Below, piece after piece: positions 58,501-64,000 of a stretch of DNA of 64,000 bases. Under the pieces are notes generated by a model that saw only the letters and a program-made list of their open reading frames with translations, searched no databases and was not told where the DNA came from. Position 1 is the first letter of the stretch. Every line of letters starts with the position of its first letter. The stretch spans positions 66,292,850-66,356,849 of the forward strand of contig CM054113.1 of assembly GCA_028673005.1 (NCBI GenBank), in the 5' to 3' direction. The DNA is from Tanypteryx hageni. Lineage: Eukaryota > Arthropoda > Insecta > Odonata > Petaluridae. The translations under genes were made by a program, and so were the position numbers.

Positions 58501-60878
58501 AACCAAATTTGGTATATAGAATACTCACATAAATTAATGACCAAAATGGCATATTTGGAATGAATCGACTCAGCAGGGGTGCCACAATTACAAAAAAACT
58601 TTTCAGTTATTATGAATTTGGAAGGAAATGGCTGAGCCAATTTCAACAAAATTTTGTGTGAAGGTGTGCAGCATAAAAAAAAATCAAGATGTTTAGCATA
58701 GATATAGAAATCAGGGCTGTCAAAATGCAAGTAATAAAAAAAATTCTTTTACAAGTATTTATGTTGAACTGTCTGCATCAATTTTAACCAAATTTAATAC
58801 TTATAATAAACATATATACAAAACCATATTAGCATATTTAAACCTTATCAGCCAAATGGGTGCCACAATTACAAATTAAACTCTTTCAGTAATTAAGGAT
58901 TTGGAGGGAATTGGCTGAGCAAATTTCAATTAAATTTTGTATACATATAAGATTTGTACAACATACCATAATGAAATCAAGATGTTTAAAGCAGAACGAA
59001 AAAGCAGGTGTATCACAATAAAAAGTAAAATAATATTTCTTGTACACGTAATTCTAGAGAACTCATAGCGTGGATTTTAACCAAATATGGTATATATAAT
59101 CTTCATATAAATAAATGACCAAATTATGATATTTCAACTGGGTCAACTAAACAACCACAATATCAAGGTTAAAAATTCTCTGTAACTATGAATTTGGAAG
59201 GTATCGGCTGAACAGATTTCAAAGAAATTAATTTGTAGGGCGAATATAGAATGGGAAGATGAAATGAATATGTTTAGAACGGATCAAAAAAGCAGAGCTA
59301 CCACAATATAAGGAAAAATAATTTTCTGCTTTCAAGGCAAATACATTAGTATATGATTAAACTACAGCGAATTTGATGCAAAGCACTTCTGTACCACAGG
59401 AAACCCATGTACCCCCTACTTATGTTTAGCTATGATGTATATAGACATAATTAGGATTATTTTGCCAACATATCTATTATAAAACTATTTTTACTTTCTG
59501 GAACATTCAATTATTTGAATTTTATATTTATTATTTGCTGTTTAGTTCATATAAAAGTTGGTTTCATACATTTTTTATTTAAATTTTATTTAGAGTAATA
59601 TTTAATTCATGCATGGCTATCAAATTTGATGAGCAGTTACGCTAGCTTGTTAAATAAAATTTCTGCTAAATAGGAAATGTCATTTGATATTCAGTGCCAG
59701 TGCCAAAAGTGGGCAATTTGGGCGATTGCCCAAGGAACCAAATAGAAAAATCACTTATCTAAATTTTCATTGTAGTATTGCTGCCCTGCAGGACATTGTT
59801 TTAGGTCTTAAAAACTCCAACACTGGTACTGAATTCGTATATTGATAACTACTAAGTTTTTTAAAACATGAATTTTTATTAATGCATTTATTTGGCATGT
59901 TTTTTAATCATACATATCCATATCAGCAACATATTTGCCATTACTCACTTCAAAACTTTTTATTTTATGGTTTCATTTGTTTTCCATTTACTTTATATTA
60001 TTTTCTACAAATTTAATCAACACAATTTTTTTCTGACAAGAAGACCTGAATTGTCAAGGTGTGCTGGCTCTAATTTGTTTTCAAGCTATTCTAATGAATG
60101 CTTTAAGAGGGCTGCATTAGAAGTCATCGGAGCTTTGGCGGAGCGGATGAGCATTTAAATCACATGTTACCTAGAGATTTTGTGGTCCTGTAGTAGTGAA
60201 AATTGAGTCTAAATAATTTACGTGTTAAGAATTTGCCAGAAAAGGTTTTCAGGTTATCATTTCACTCAATTTATGAAATTGCCCATGGGAAATTTTGTTG
60301 ATCACTTTTTCATCACAGTTTTGCGGGCTGCATGAAGAACTCTTGGGATTTGGCCTGCAGGCCATAGATATTTGACTCCTGCATTAAATGATTACAAATT
60401 AACTTTCCATGTTTAGCAATGGAAATCAGTTGGGATATTAATTGAAAACCGGTTGATTTGATCTATTAAAGGGTTAAATATGAGAGGGATATTTGAGAAT
60501 ATTAAAATCAAGGATAGAAATCCTGGGATGCATGGTGTATTCTGTAAACCTCATTTGTGAAGAACAAAATTAATATTATGTGGTTGTTTTTTTGTGCACA
60601 CCAATAGTTTAGGGTACACATATGAGCACATCCTGAGTTCTGCCTACTCATTTCCTTGCCTGATTAATAATGTAGTTAAGTGGACAGAAATTTATGATAT
60701 GCAAAATGTGTACCTTAAATTTGTAGGCTGCAATACGTTTACTTTTTATTCTTACCATATTTTACTTCTGCAGTACAAGTTACGGCAAATAATTTTACAG
60801 TGGGTTGGTTTATTTTTCTTTTATGCTTTAAATTTCCCTTTTATAGGTATAAAGAAAAAACCAAAAAGGAAAAGATGA
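24276..60878 (+). CDS. ICE2: ICE2, interactor of little elongation complex ELL subunit 2
   Basis: ICE2 (NARG2) is a nuclear subunit of the little elongation complex with ELL, EAF and ICE1, which supports Pol II transcription of snRNA genes. Twelve exons (47, 328, 132, 123, 127, 156, 148, 1048, 142, 226, 167, 32 nt) total 2676 nt, an unbroken 891-codon frame plus TGA. Landmarks shared with vertebrate ICE2: GYPRPSTLTATEQEVFLALM near the N terminus, NHGPLFLKSWEIPV, KALPRKKMT, DDDFLLTEDDNETFGI, GTNLIYRTFNL before FKILLRCKYDG, VPKVEFQPEFGAETIT, RIDAFSGKILMIE, and NLWIPLDCGVITPIHE with RVPGTF. Residues 354-600 are disordered, Ser/Lys/Glu-rich. The C terminus GIKKKPKRKR looks like an NLS. Exon 4 ends at a GC donor. 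Intron 5 is 20.9 kb. Length is close to the 982 residues of the human protein. Confidence 0.94.
24421..24748 (+). CDS. ICE2: ICE2 coding exon 2
   Basis: It follows CTTTTTCCAG and encodes RSKLEDTDEFLNEEYWRKHS through KPFTGYPRPSTLTATEQEVF to EKQELQTFT, donor GTAATA, phase 0. The YPR.S..T..EQ segment matches the conserved N-terminal ICE2 motif. Confidence 0.92.
25635..25766 (+). CDS. ICE2: ICE2 coding exon 3
   Basis: VLQEKVNKEQADYQIFLRDY ... NPGIRKYINELWK, matching the helical 'V..E...F..FL' region of ICE2. Acceptor AAATACAG, donor GTAAGA, phase 0. Confidence 0.92.
25848..26352. mobile_element. hAT MITE, 505 bp, perfect 8-bp target duplication
   Basis: Terminal repeats CAGCGCCGTAAC and, inverted, CAGTGCCGTAAC are flanked on both sides by gctctgag (25840-25847 and 26353-26360). 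No coding capacity. It fills most of ICE2 intron 3, which without it would be about 190 bp. Confidence 0.9.
26472..26594 (+). CDS. ICE2: ICE2 coding exon 4, GC donor
   Basis: SHLQIPLRYPQFYETYRTVP ... LLPDEISLQL. Exon 5 starts GIVDRLNTVK in phase 0, and in vertebrate ICE2 the join reads ...LEKTLLALGSVK. Only the GC donor TTG|GCAAGT at 26595 gives this frame; the nearby GT at 26599 shifts exon 5 into a wrong frame. Confidence 0.9.
26777..26903 (+). CDS. ICE2: ICE2 coding exon 5
   Basis: GIVDRLNTVKHYPNIVTNYS ... DSVSNRIYP, donor GTACCT, phase 1. It precedes the 20.9-kb intron. Confidence 0.9.
27158..27449. mobile_element. hAT non-autonomous element, 292 bp
   Basis: Ends CAGGAGCAATCCGAG and ...AGGCCGGATCTG (inverted CAGATCCGGCCT). 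Flanks gatgtaga and gatataga form an 8-bp duplication with one mismatch. It lies in ICE2 intron 5. Confidence 0.7.
29415..29665. mobile_element. Tc1/pogo-type MITE, 251 bp
   Basis: Ends 'caggtatccctcatattacg' and, inverted, 'caggtatccctcgttatacg', each next to TA. Interior non-coding. ICE2 intron 5. Confidence 0.78.
29955..30135 (-). repeat. dispersed repeat R2, fragment
   Basis: Reverse-complement relative of the segment at 39540-39720 ('ggaaaataggtttattgttt', 'accaatttt.catg.tatttgg'). It has no coding frame and is probably a piece of an unclassified repeat. Confidence 0.5.
30895..31400. other. GC-richer unassigned block
   Basis: This half-kilobase is visibly less AT-rich than its surroundings and holds mixed-sequence motifs such as 'ggcggcaaaactggcgcagt' without terminal repeats or an open frame. 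It could be an old retroelement end or a foreign insert; I cannot name it. Confidence 0.3.
31441..33420. other. ICE2 intron 5 sequence with hAT-like scraps
   Basis: AT-rich with possible hAT ends, for example 'tgttatgccactg' near 32980 and 'gcctgggggcacc' near 31935, but no target duplication links them. No gene is seen. Confidence 0.35.
33421..33678 (+). repeat. tRNA-derived SINE 1
   Basis: A-box-like TGGTGGAGTGG near 33431 and B-box GGTTTGAATCC at 33474-33484 have tRNA spacing and are followed by about 190 bp of unrelated body ending at the hAT insertion point. There is no cloverleaf of a functional tRNA: the anticodon stem does not pair. Confidence 0.78.
33687..34678. mobile_element. hAT non-autonomous element, 992 bp, carrying a heat-shock-type promoter
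   Basis: Ends CAGGCCCGGACATAG and ...GTTCGCTGCTG are flanked by a perfect 8-bp duplication gttatggc (33679-33686 and 34679-34686). No transposase motif is found on either strand. The left third holds an HSE-CCAAT-TATA-Inr arrangement on the minus strand (separate entry). It inserted at the tail of SINE 1, in ICE2 intron 5. Confidence 0.82.
33909..34225 (-). promoter_or_regulatory. heat-shock-element array plus TATA/Inr core promoter
   Basis: Perfect alternating TTC/GAA units with 2-nt spacers: five units at 34053-34075 and three units each at 34005-34017, 34025-34037, 34093-34105 and 34133-34145, with further partial sites up to 34225. Downstream on the minus strand come an ATTGG (inverted CCAAT) box at about 33975, TATATAAG at 33940-33933 and the initiator-like ACAGTTG whose A is at 33909, 31 nt from the TATA box. 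This is the architecture of arthropod hsp promoters bound by HSF trimers. Transcription would run towards the nearby element end and antisense to ICE2. Activity is inferred. Confidence 0.7.
34687..35440. other. ICE2 intron 5, nothing recognised
   Basis: AT-rich sequence with no reading frame, terminal repeat or RNA-like motif that I can support. Confidence 0.5.
35460..36180. repeat. dispersed repeat R2 relatives (two related strips)
   Basis: The strip 'tcccctcccagcatgaacgc' near 35600 recurs as 'tcatctcccagtataaatgc' near 36110. 35700-35990 shares phrases with 39720-40000, including a B-box-like 'gggttcgataccag', 'ttgttggactc' and 'gattctta'. Unclassified interspersed repeat. Confidence 0.45.
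36288..36640 (+). mobile_element. pogo-like element fragment (one terminus seen)
   Basis: TA followed by 'ccatatatactcgtgtataa' and 'gtcaactc' is a typical pogo/Jerky-type 5' end. No matching inverted end is found, and the right limit is a guess. Confidence 0.45.
36641..38939. other. ICE2 intron 5, nothing recognised
   Basis: Long AT-rich stretch. Short frames here (for example 36711-36962) show no family motif and have no splice context. Confidence 0.45.
38940..39245 (-). repeat. dispersed repeat R1, copy 3 (partial) with GA-rich tract
   Basis: A GA-rich run (38985-39040) plus 'taaatttaatacttaatcca', 'cccgggttcgactct' and the following strip match R1 copy 1 in reverse orientation. Partial copy. 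Confidence 0.55.
39361..39460 (+). mobile_element. hAT terminus, orphan
   Basis: 'cagtggttctcaaccttttt' is a widespread hAT terminal repeat. The other end and target duplication are not identified. Confidence 0.5.
39540..40030 (+). repeat. dispersed repeat R2, longest copy
   Basis: It begins 'cagaatggaaataggcttat', then a TGTCTGTCTG run, 'cccaggttcgattccag' (B-box-like) and 'atagcaacagctattgttgg'. Relatives are at 29955-30135 (reverse) and 35460-36180. Unclassified. Confidence 0.5.
40259..40420 (+). mobile_element. pogo-like terminus, orphan
   Basis: TA followed by 'ccatatctatcagactataa' and 'gacacttcgg' resembles the pogo family A and related TIRs. No partner end is found. Confidence 0.4.
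40619..40680. repeat. perfect 25-bp inverted repeat, 12-nt loop
   Basis: Arms 40619-40643 and 40656-40680 are exact reverse complements. The direct repeat 'ttacttacatta' stands outside each arm (40569-40580 and 40679-40690). No coding. Confidence 0.92.
41054..41157 (+). repeat. 20-bp minisatellite, about 5 copies
   Basis: Unit 'gcccacacattttccggtac' repeats five times with a few substitutions. The repeated reading frames that cross it in several frames are by-products of the repeat. Confidence 0.92.
42422..45041 (-). mobile_element. pogo-like family B transposon, 2.6 kb, near full length
   Basis: Perfect terminal repeats 'taccctaaattcccaagtat' (plus 'aacgcgc') at both ends, with TA at the target. 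Subterminal motifs 'gtgcgcgttata' are repeated several times inside each end. The minus strand encodes a pogo/Tigger-type transposase with all three catalytic Asp contexts, in pieces (next entry). ICE2 intron 5. Confidence 0.88.
42950..44111 (-). pseudogene. pogo/Tigger-type transposase, broken
   Basis: In order on the minus strand: helix-turn-helix region MNYAEIHGNRSVARFFKVGE, SSIREWRS (43722-44111), CENP-B-type domain FWPDLEQELKDWV, then IGNMDGVPMSFVM with the first Asp (43481-43741), LALDSAR with the second Asp followed by stops (about 43340-43400), and IPAGLTKKLQPLDISLNRSF with the third Asp (43128-43313). Stops and frame shifts separate the parts, so no active enzyme is possible, although the domain order is complete. 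Confidence 0.85.
45060..46912 (+). pseudogene. LINE (non-LTR) reverse transcriptase, 5'-truncated, RTE-like
   Basis: Plus-strand frames 45314-45589, 45608-46108 and 46303-46572 are one RT. Motifs: AAMKEMREGKAAGVDGIPVE, MIPLPKKKG, EEQFGFRKGMGTRDAIEVVR, motif A with LEKVFDC, motif B RGVRQGC, motif C RFSDDMILFAE (FSDD for the usual FADD/YADD), and the C-terminal YGSETWTLKK ... WVWRRMLNVKWTD region. A TAG replaces Trp at 45587-45589, further stops follow, and one frameshift separates the last part. No endonuclease domain is present. The family is RTE-like by motif memory; CR1-like alternatives are not excluded. Confidence 0.85.
47040..47826. other. end of ICE2 intron 5, nothing recognised
   Basis: AT-rich intron sequence leading to the polypyrimidine tract and TGTTTTTAG acceptor of exon 6. 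Confidence 0.5.
47827..47982 (+). CDS. ICE2: ICE2 coding exon 6
   Basis: VSQDKNADYLARVTNAEFVV, then IKKICDNHGPLFLKSWEIPV and TVKECEVE. The NHGP....WEIPV motif is the best signature of the family. Acceptor TGTTTTTAG, donor GTAAAT, phase 1. Confidence 0.93.
48070..48217 (+). CDS. ICE2: ICE2 coding exon 7
   Basis: ENGRTKIKRIVFIDKALPRK, then KMTVVDKINWYHKIAIKSAL and AAYR. Matches 'V.YIN.PLPQKKMT' of vertebrate ICE2. Donor GTGAGT, phase 2. Confidence 0.93.
48523..49232 (-). mobile_element. pogo-like family C element inside R3
   Basis: TIRs 'cagtggagtcacaataatct' and, inverted, 'cagtagagtcctaataatcc', with TA duplicated (48521-48522, 49233-49234). The minus strand encodes PGYKRSKERVTILACSNATG, then NHKLKLTLIGKVKKPQVFKN, the middle of a pogo/Tigger transposase, cut on both sides. 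The matching empty site is at 58522-58523 in R3 copy 2. Confidence 0.9.
49513..49582. repeat. (TA)n microsatellite
   Basis: About 65 bp of almost pure TA. The corresponding place in R3 copy 2 (58803-58820) has only 'ataaacatatata'. Confidence 0.95.
50250..50415 (+). repeat. tRNA-derived SINE 2
   Basis: Head with 'tggccttggtaaaggggtga' (A-box region) and a consensus B-box GGTTCGAATCC at 50307-50317; the tail ends in ATT repeats. No tRNA cloverleaf, so it is not a functional tRNA gene. It lies 135 bp before ICE2 exon 8. Confidence 0.8.
50551..51598 (+). CDS. ICE2: ICE2 coding exon 8 (large, disordered)
   Basis: A 1048-nt exon for residues 354-703: acidic DDDFLLTEDDNETFGI at the start, long Ser/Thr/Pro-Lys stretches, an imperfect duplication SAVSLQKEKDKADQEGE / SAVSPQKERDKTEQ, then a conserved end with RIPLPEDFDPVLPPEGTNLI, YRTFNL and FKILLRCKYDGTE. 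Donor GTGAGA, phase 0. Confidence 0.93.
51662..52147. other. ICE2 intron 8, nothing recognised
   Basis: No gene seen. The short minus-strand frame at 52017-52244 runs into the hAT MITE and has no family match. Confidence 0.5.
52156..52260. mobile_element. hAT MITE, 105 bp
   Basis: Ends CAGGAGTGGCCAAAC and, inverted, CAGGGGTGGCCAAAC, the well-known hAT terminal repeat. Flanks gtctggag and atctagag agree at six of eight positions. ICE2 intron 8. Confidence 0.75.
52646..52787 (+). CDS. ICE2: ICE2 coding exon 9
   Basis: FVGRTRMATIVPKVEFQPEF, then GAETITMSELTQHWISLLI. Matches 'VLPKVEYQ..YG.EALTESEL..LW' of vertebrate ICE2. Acceptor TTTTTCAAG, donor GTAAAA, phase 1. Confidence 0.93.
52875..53100 (+). 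CDS. ICE2: ICE2 coding exon 10
   Basis: ARIDAFSGKILMIEKKEIKD ... LNPLYSVLRGIADIPPGQYV and LSHDSKLGAFARLYHA. Matches 'HIDAFTSKLFLLEE' and 'GSYLLSHA' of vertebrate ICE2. Donor GTATGT, phase 2. Confidence 0.93.
54023..54559 (+). mobile_element. pogo-like family A element, copy 3 (left end missing)
   Basis: It aligns with 20829-21715: 'attaatgccacggaacagta', MAT-start region 'caatggctacgc', 'agcagcagcatgtcattttg', and the right end '...tatatgccaagaaatacgg' before TA. The left terminal repeat is absent. ICE2 intron 10. Confidence 0.78.
54711..54898. repeat. foldback element, copy 1 (diverged)
   Basis: Arms starting 'aaataggtgggaaaactcct' and ending with the inverted string enclose 188 bp. Both arms contain 'gatgcccacttagtgggc' or its complement. 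It shares 'aaaactccttaagcc' and that stem with the second foldback at 56019. Confidence 0.85.
55136..55258 (+). repeat. degenerate minisatellite
   Basis: Imperfect units of about 18-20 bp around 'ctgcaccaaactggccctgt', repeated about six times, in ICE2 intron 10. Confidence 0.7.
55657..55823 (+). CDS. ICE2: ICE2 coding exon 11
   Basis: RDGSYDLHKQYDVDPTVEEP, then ANLWIPLDCGVITPIHEST and NRVPGTFNPGTNKK. The W(V/I)PLD motif and (I/V)PCTF-like end match the vertebrate C-terminal domain. Donor GTTAAT, phase 1. Confidence 0.92.
56019..56263. repeat. foldback element, copy 2 (245-bp near-perfect palindrome)
   Basis: Two arms of about 120 bp with a 2-nt centre ('ct' at 56141-56142) match base for base except in the homopolymer tract. 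Each arm has CTGAAGAT, stem GCCCAC/GTGGGC with loop TTA, then GAAA (plus strand 56180-56206; minus strand 56103-56077). ICE2 intron 11. Confidence 0.95.
56270..57260. other. ICE2 intron 11, nothing recognised
   Basis: AT-rich sequence without supported features. Confidence 0.5.
57270..57560 (+). repeat. possible dispersed repeat
   Basis: 'tttactttctccatgtacga' followed by 'ctgtgggtatgtcagtgacc' looks like a common arthropod interspersed repeat, but there is no second copy in the window. Low certainty. Confidence 0.3.
58032..58267. mobile_element. hAT MITE, 236 bp, perfect target duplication
   Basis: Ends CAGATCCGGTGCT and ...GACCATCACTG. The 8-bp gtaacact is present on both sides (58024-58031, 58268-58275). 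Ends resemble those of the element at 27158. ICE2 intron 11. Confidence 0.85.
58409..59424 (+). mobile_element. R3 element, copy 2, uninterrupted
   Basis: It starts GCTTTTCGTCATTGCTGAAAAGC and ends near '...gcaaagcacttctgtaccac'. Six consecutive subunits of about 138-155 bp start near 58484, 58624, 58770, 58908, 59062 and 59203, alternating in type so that a period of about 285 bp is repeated three times. No open frame. It shows the pre-insertion site of pogo family C. Confidence 0.75.
59690..60846. other. end of ICE2 intron 11 with hAT-like scraps
   Basis: 'cagtgccagtgccaaaagtg' near 59692 and 'gatatttgactcctg' near 60365 look like hAT ends, but no target duplication connects them. No gene is seen before the last ICE2 exon. 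Confidence 0.35.
60847..60878 (+). CDS. ICE2: ICE2 coding exon 12 (terminal, 32 nt of coding)
   Basis: Acceptor CCTTTTATAG; with the phase-1 carry it reads GIKKKPKRKR then TGA. The phase fits exactly and the tail is a basic NLS-like cluster, comparable to the KRK-containing end of vertebrate ICE2. It lies 5.0 kb after exon 11. Confidence 0.82.
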
Positions 60879-62400
60879 AAGAAGACATGTTATCCAACTT
60901 TTAATGATACCTGCCCTTCCAACATTGGAGAAAGATCATTAGGTTGAAAATAATGCCAAAAAAATTTGTACTATGAAAATATATTGAATTATATTTGTAT
61001 AAGTTTTTAAAAATTCCACTTTTAATATATTTCGTCAACTATCCATACTTAAATTTAGGAACAATTCTGTTTAAATTCTGTGATAGATATATGTTTTATT
61101 CTTATATCACTGTAATTTTTATATTTTTCAATTGTATTTGTTTTTATAACTTAAAAAAATACAATAAATTATTAATTCCATGATTACATTTTTCTTTACA
61201 ACATTCAATTCCTTGTTATTGCTAAAAATCATTTTTCTAAATTACTTATTCTATATGAAATAACATTATTAACCTTACTAAAATTTAACTAAATATGTAT
61301 TTGCTTGAAGTGCTGTAAATTTATACATTCCTAAAATACATTTTTTACAAAAATGTTTTATTTATTTAAAAATCTCATCTCCCTTTTAATTGAATCATCC
61401 ACTTTATAATAAGTGATTCTAATAAGCAGAATCCACTAAATATCAATGCCTTTTATCATGGTGCTATACATAAATATTGTAAAACAGTCATAGGACCTAT
61501 GTGAATATTTTTACTCGGGGATGAATGTAACTGAGCAGTAAATGGCCAATTTTTAAGTATTTTAGGAAATAATTTTTATATAAAAAGATGAAAGAATTTG
61601 AAAAAAATTAGATAGGTATGCTTGAAATCTTTATTTAAATAATTACATAATTTATGTCGGTTTGATACATTTTGGTTGAGATTTCGATGAAAGAGCTAAG
61701 CATGGTGCCACGCACAATCCTTTCTTCACATTGAGGCGGCATGACTAATTATTTTTCTCATACTAATCCTTTTTATCAGAACATCAGCTTAAAACTCAGC
61801 TCATCTGTGACACTTGAGGATTTATGTCACTAGTAAGTCCATCTTAAGGAATTATATTAAATTTAACTAGTATGGTCTTATCATTAAACAGTCCCTGGGA
61901 GGCCATTTTCCATAAGAAAAAATAATCAAAATTTATTAAACCATAAAACAGAAACCGGTTCTACACTAGTAGAAATTTGCCAGAAAAACAAGGCAACACT
62001 TAAAACAGGCTGCAAAATTTCATAGCTCCACATATTACCATAGTATCATGACATATGTAAAAAGGTGAGAGTGCAGTTACCCCTTGGAATCCAAAATTGT
62101 TTCAACTTACAATGCATCATATCTATTAAATATAGATTGTTGATATTTTTAAAAGTTTTATGAAGGAAATGCTTAAAATTTCAGTAAAATCTGGGGTCAG
62201 GCTCAGAAAGTTTTCTTTGTTACTTTGTATTGTTTTCAAAAGTAGACTTCCTAACTTTATCTATTGAATTTTTCCACAAGTTCATAACTGCGAGTCAAAA
62301 TAATTGTCTTCATTGTTTAGTTATATTTTTATTGACATTTGTCAATGCTGAGAAATAATGATTTATTGCAATTTTAAAAAGTTACTGTTCGCAGTCACAC
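60879..62400. other. ICE2 3' UTR and 3' flank
   Basis: The first 300 bp are probably 3' UTR. The rest is AT-rich flank in which I see no gene or named element. Confidence 0.5.
61163..61168 (+). terminator. AATAAA polyadenylation signal, likely ICE2
   Basis: First good AATAAA after the stop codon at 60878, giving a 3' UTR of about 300 nt. Other AT-rich variants occur further on, so the true site is not certain. Confidence 0.55.
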
Positions 62401-62439
62401 CTCAATAATGCAAACATAGTTAATACAAAAATGCTCATT

Positions 62440-62577
62440 TATAGTAGTGCAATTCAGTCCCCTACAAAAGCTACATACATGTTCTGTTATAATGAACTCA
62501 TTTTTACGAACCTCATTAGTAAAAACCATGAAATTTTAAGTCCCTTGAAGTTTGTTCTAACAAGGTTTATTGTAAGG
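62440..62577. mobile_element. possible pogo-like MITE end
   Basis: 'tttgttctaacaaggtttat' followed by TGTA resembles the inverted pogo terminus CAATAAACCTTGTTA with TA at the flank. 'gttataatgaactcattttt' upstream fits the same family. The left end was not found. Confidence 0.4.
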
Positions 62578-64000
62578 TGACCAGATATTTTTTTCCAAAA
62601 AGGAGGACAGATCCCGTATTTTTACAAAATGTAAAGACAAAGGGAGGGAAAAGAAACGAGAAAGGAAGGACACATTTCATGACAGAAAAACTGTTTATAT
62701 GCTATCTTTCATATTTTTTCAAACAAACTAAAGGTTGTAAAAGAACATACATTACAATAGTCTCATGACATGAAATTTTTTGTTTTAAAAAAATGTAAGC
62801 TTTCAAGAAAAATAATAATTTTAGATACCATTTTTCACAGTGAAACACTAAAATTACATAATGACAAATCGTATTGAACAAATTACAATTTCAGAAGTTC
62901 AAAGGTGAATTGCACAAATTTTAAACGTAAGTGTTCATTAATTATGTGTTTTACATATTCGAGAAAAATATACCCCAACACGGAAAAGTTTAAACGAAGT
63001 TCAAAAGCAATTAAAATTGAAAATAATAGATTCAATCCTACAAATTGTTATTTATTCTAAATTATATCCTGATTGCTTGAAAATTATTTTATATAAGCCA
63101 ATATTTATTGAAAATATATTTATTCAAAATATATATTTACTGAAACATCTTTTCTCTACAGGCTGAAATATGTAGTATGTTTTTAAAAATGAAGTGTTTT
63201 CATTCTAATAATGACATGATTGTTTTGTATTGAAATATTTGTCATTTCTGTAAATTTTTCAAAAAATCGTCATTTTTATTTAACATTTCTGAGAAGCGCT
63301 CGCAGCTATAATCCATGTTAACTTTTATCATTATGATTAAGGTAAATGTTTCCAAAGAAAGACTGCTCTTTACACAGTCCCACACATCATTAATTATCGA
63401 GAATACACGCTCTACACTTGCATTTGTCCCAGGTAAACATAAAGCTATTTCAACCAATATCTTTAAATTAATAAAAGGAAGATATTCAGTTTTTTAAAAA
63501 CTGAAATATTTCCTCCCATCTTTTGTAGACTTCTATTTTATTTTCAGACCATTCTGAAAACTTATTAGCTGAGCAGTGCTCATTTAGTCTCTGAACCTCA
63601 TCAAACAGTATTGTCATCAATCTTTATGAGACACTTGATTTGCAAATTTCACCGATTCTACCACTTTTTCCCACTCGATCAATTTTCTTAATAAAGTCCA
63701 CTGAAAAAAAATTATTCCATCCAGAAATTTTGTCCATTTGATCAAATAATCAAGGCAATTTCTATAAAATAGTTGAACCTCGTCCGTGAATGCCCCTCTA
63801 ACTGTTGGATTATTCTCTTCTAGTTTTTTCAATAAATTATCTGCATTTACTGGTCAACATTTCATATTTAATCTGGATTCCAATTGGTCATTAAAACTGT
63901 GAAGAATTGACATTACTTCAGCTGCACATATTTTGTTCTTTTTAATTTGCTCTATATTCGACTGAAACAATGTTGCCTTACTATGCATGATATGCAGAGT
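62578..64000 (-). mobile_element. hAT transposon, continues beyond the right edge
   Basis: The left terminus is probably near 62578, where 'ggtgaccagatatttttttc' with 'aaggaggacag' has the look of a hAT end. The minus strand from 63242 to the window edge holds broken hAT transposase frames. Extent and target duplication cannot be judged from here. Confidence 0.6.
63242..63832 (-). pseudogene. hAT transposase fragments
   Basis: The C-terminal dimerisation motif reads ALCLPGTNASVERVFSIIND ... LETFTLIIMIKVNMD (63242-63457). Upstream, 63617-63832 contains a helical transposase stretch with NPTVRGAFTDEVQLFYRNCL. The first matches the hAT 'P.TNA.VER.FS..N' signature. The two frames are not joined (stops between), so the copy is inactive. 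Confidence 0.78.

Overview
This is a eukaryotic nuclear window: AT-rich, with two spliced protein-coding genes whose introns are crowded with transposable elements. Both proteins match animal families. The mix of Penelope-like, pogo-like, mariner, hAT, Merlin-like and LINE remnants, the long introns and the p110 sequence suggest an arthropod, perhaps a chelicerate. The species-level inference is weak. There are no operons, CRISPR arrays or prokaryotic features.

Gene 1 (minus strand, ATG at 22975, running off the left edge) encodes the catalytic p110 subunit of a class IA phosphoinositide 3-kinase, closest in wording to p110 beta/delta. Twelve coding exons join in frame into 873 residues: ABD, RBD, C2, helical domain and the start of the kinase domain, including the ATP-binding lysine. 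The remaining kinase exons are not in the 4.7 kb to the left, so they lie outside the window.

Gene 2 (plus strand, ATG 24276 to TGA 60878) encodes ICE2, the subunit of the little elongation complex that serves snRNA transcription by RNA polymerase II. Twelve coding exons give an intact 891-residue frame, ending in a ten-codon exon that carries a basic, NLS-like tail. The two genes are head to head, with start codons 1.3 kb apart, so they probably share a bidirectional promoter region. Each gene has one intron with a GC donor.

Nearly everything else is mobile DNA. Region by region: 1-4320 holds Merlin and hAT transposase scraps, a pogo-type MITE and a longer pogo-like element. 4736-22975 is the p110 gene, whose introns hold hAT MITEs, a pogo-like element, a broken mariner, a 5'-truncated Penelope-like element, a piggyBac-like end and a 312-bp palindrome. 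26904-47826 is the 20.9-kb fifth intron of ICE2, with several hAT elements that have recognisable 8-bp target duplications, a tRNA-derived SINE and a hAT/pogo/LINE nest. 48218-60846 holds ICE2 introns with two copies of a 1-kb element built of repeated subunits, another SINE, a third copy of the pogo-like family and two foldback elements. 60879-64000 is 3' flank ending in a hAT element that runs off the right edge.

The most unusual signal is a 992-bp non-autonomous hAT element (33687-34678). It carries a dense array of perfect heat-shock elements followed at correct spacing by a CCAAT-type box, a TATA box and an initiator, which is the layout of an hsp promoter, inside ICE2 intron 5 and antisense to that gene. 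Second are foldback elements and a Penelope-like element that share a hammerhead-like stem-loop motif. I see no multi-gene system that would be new.
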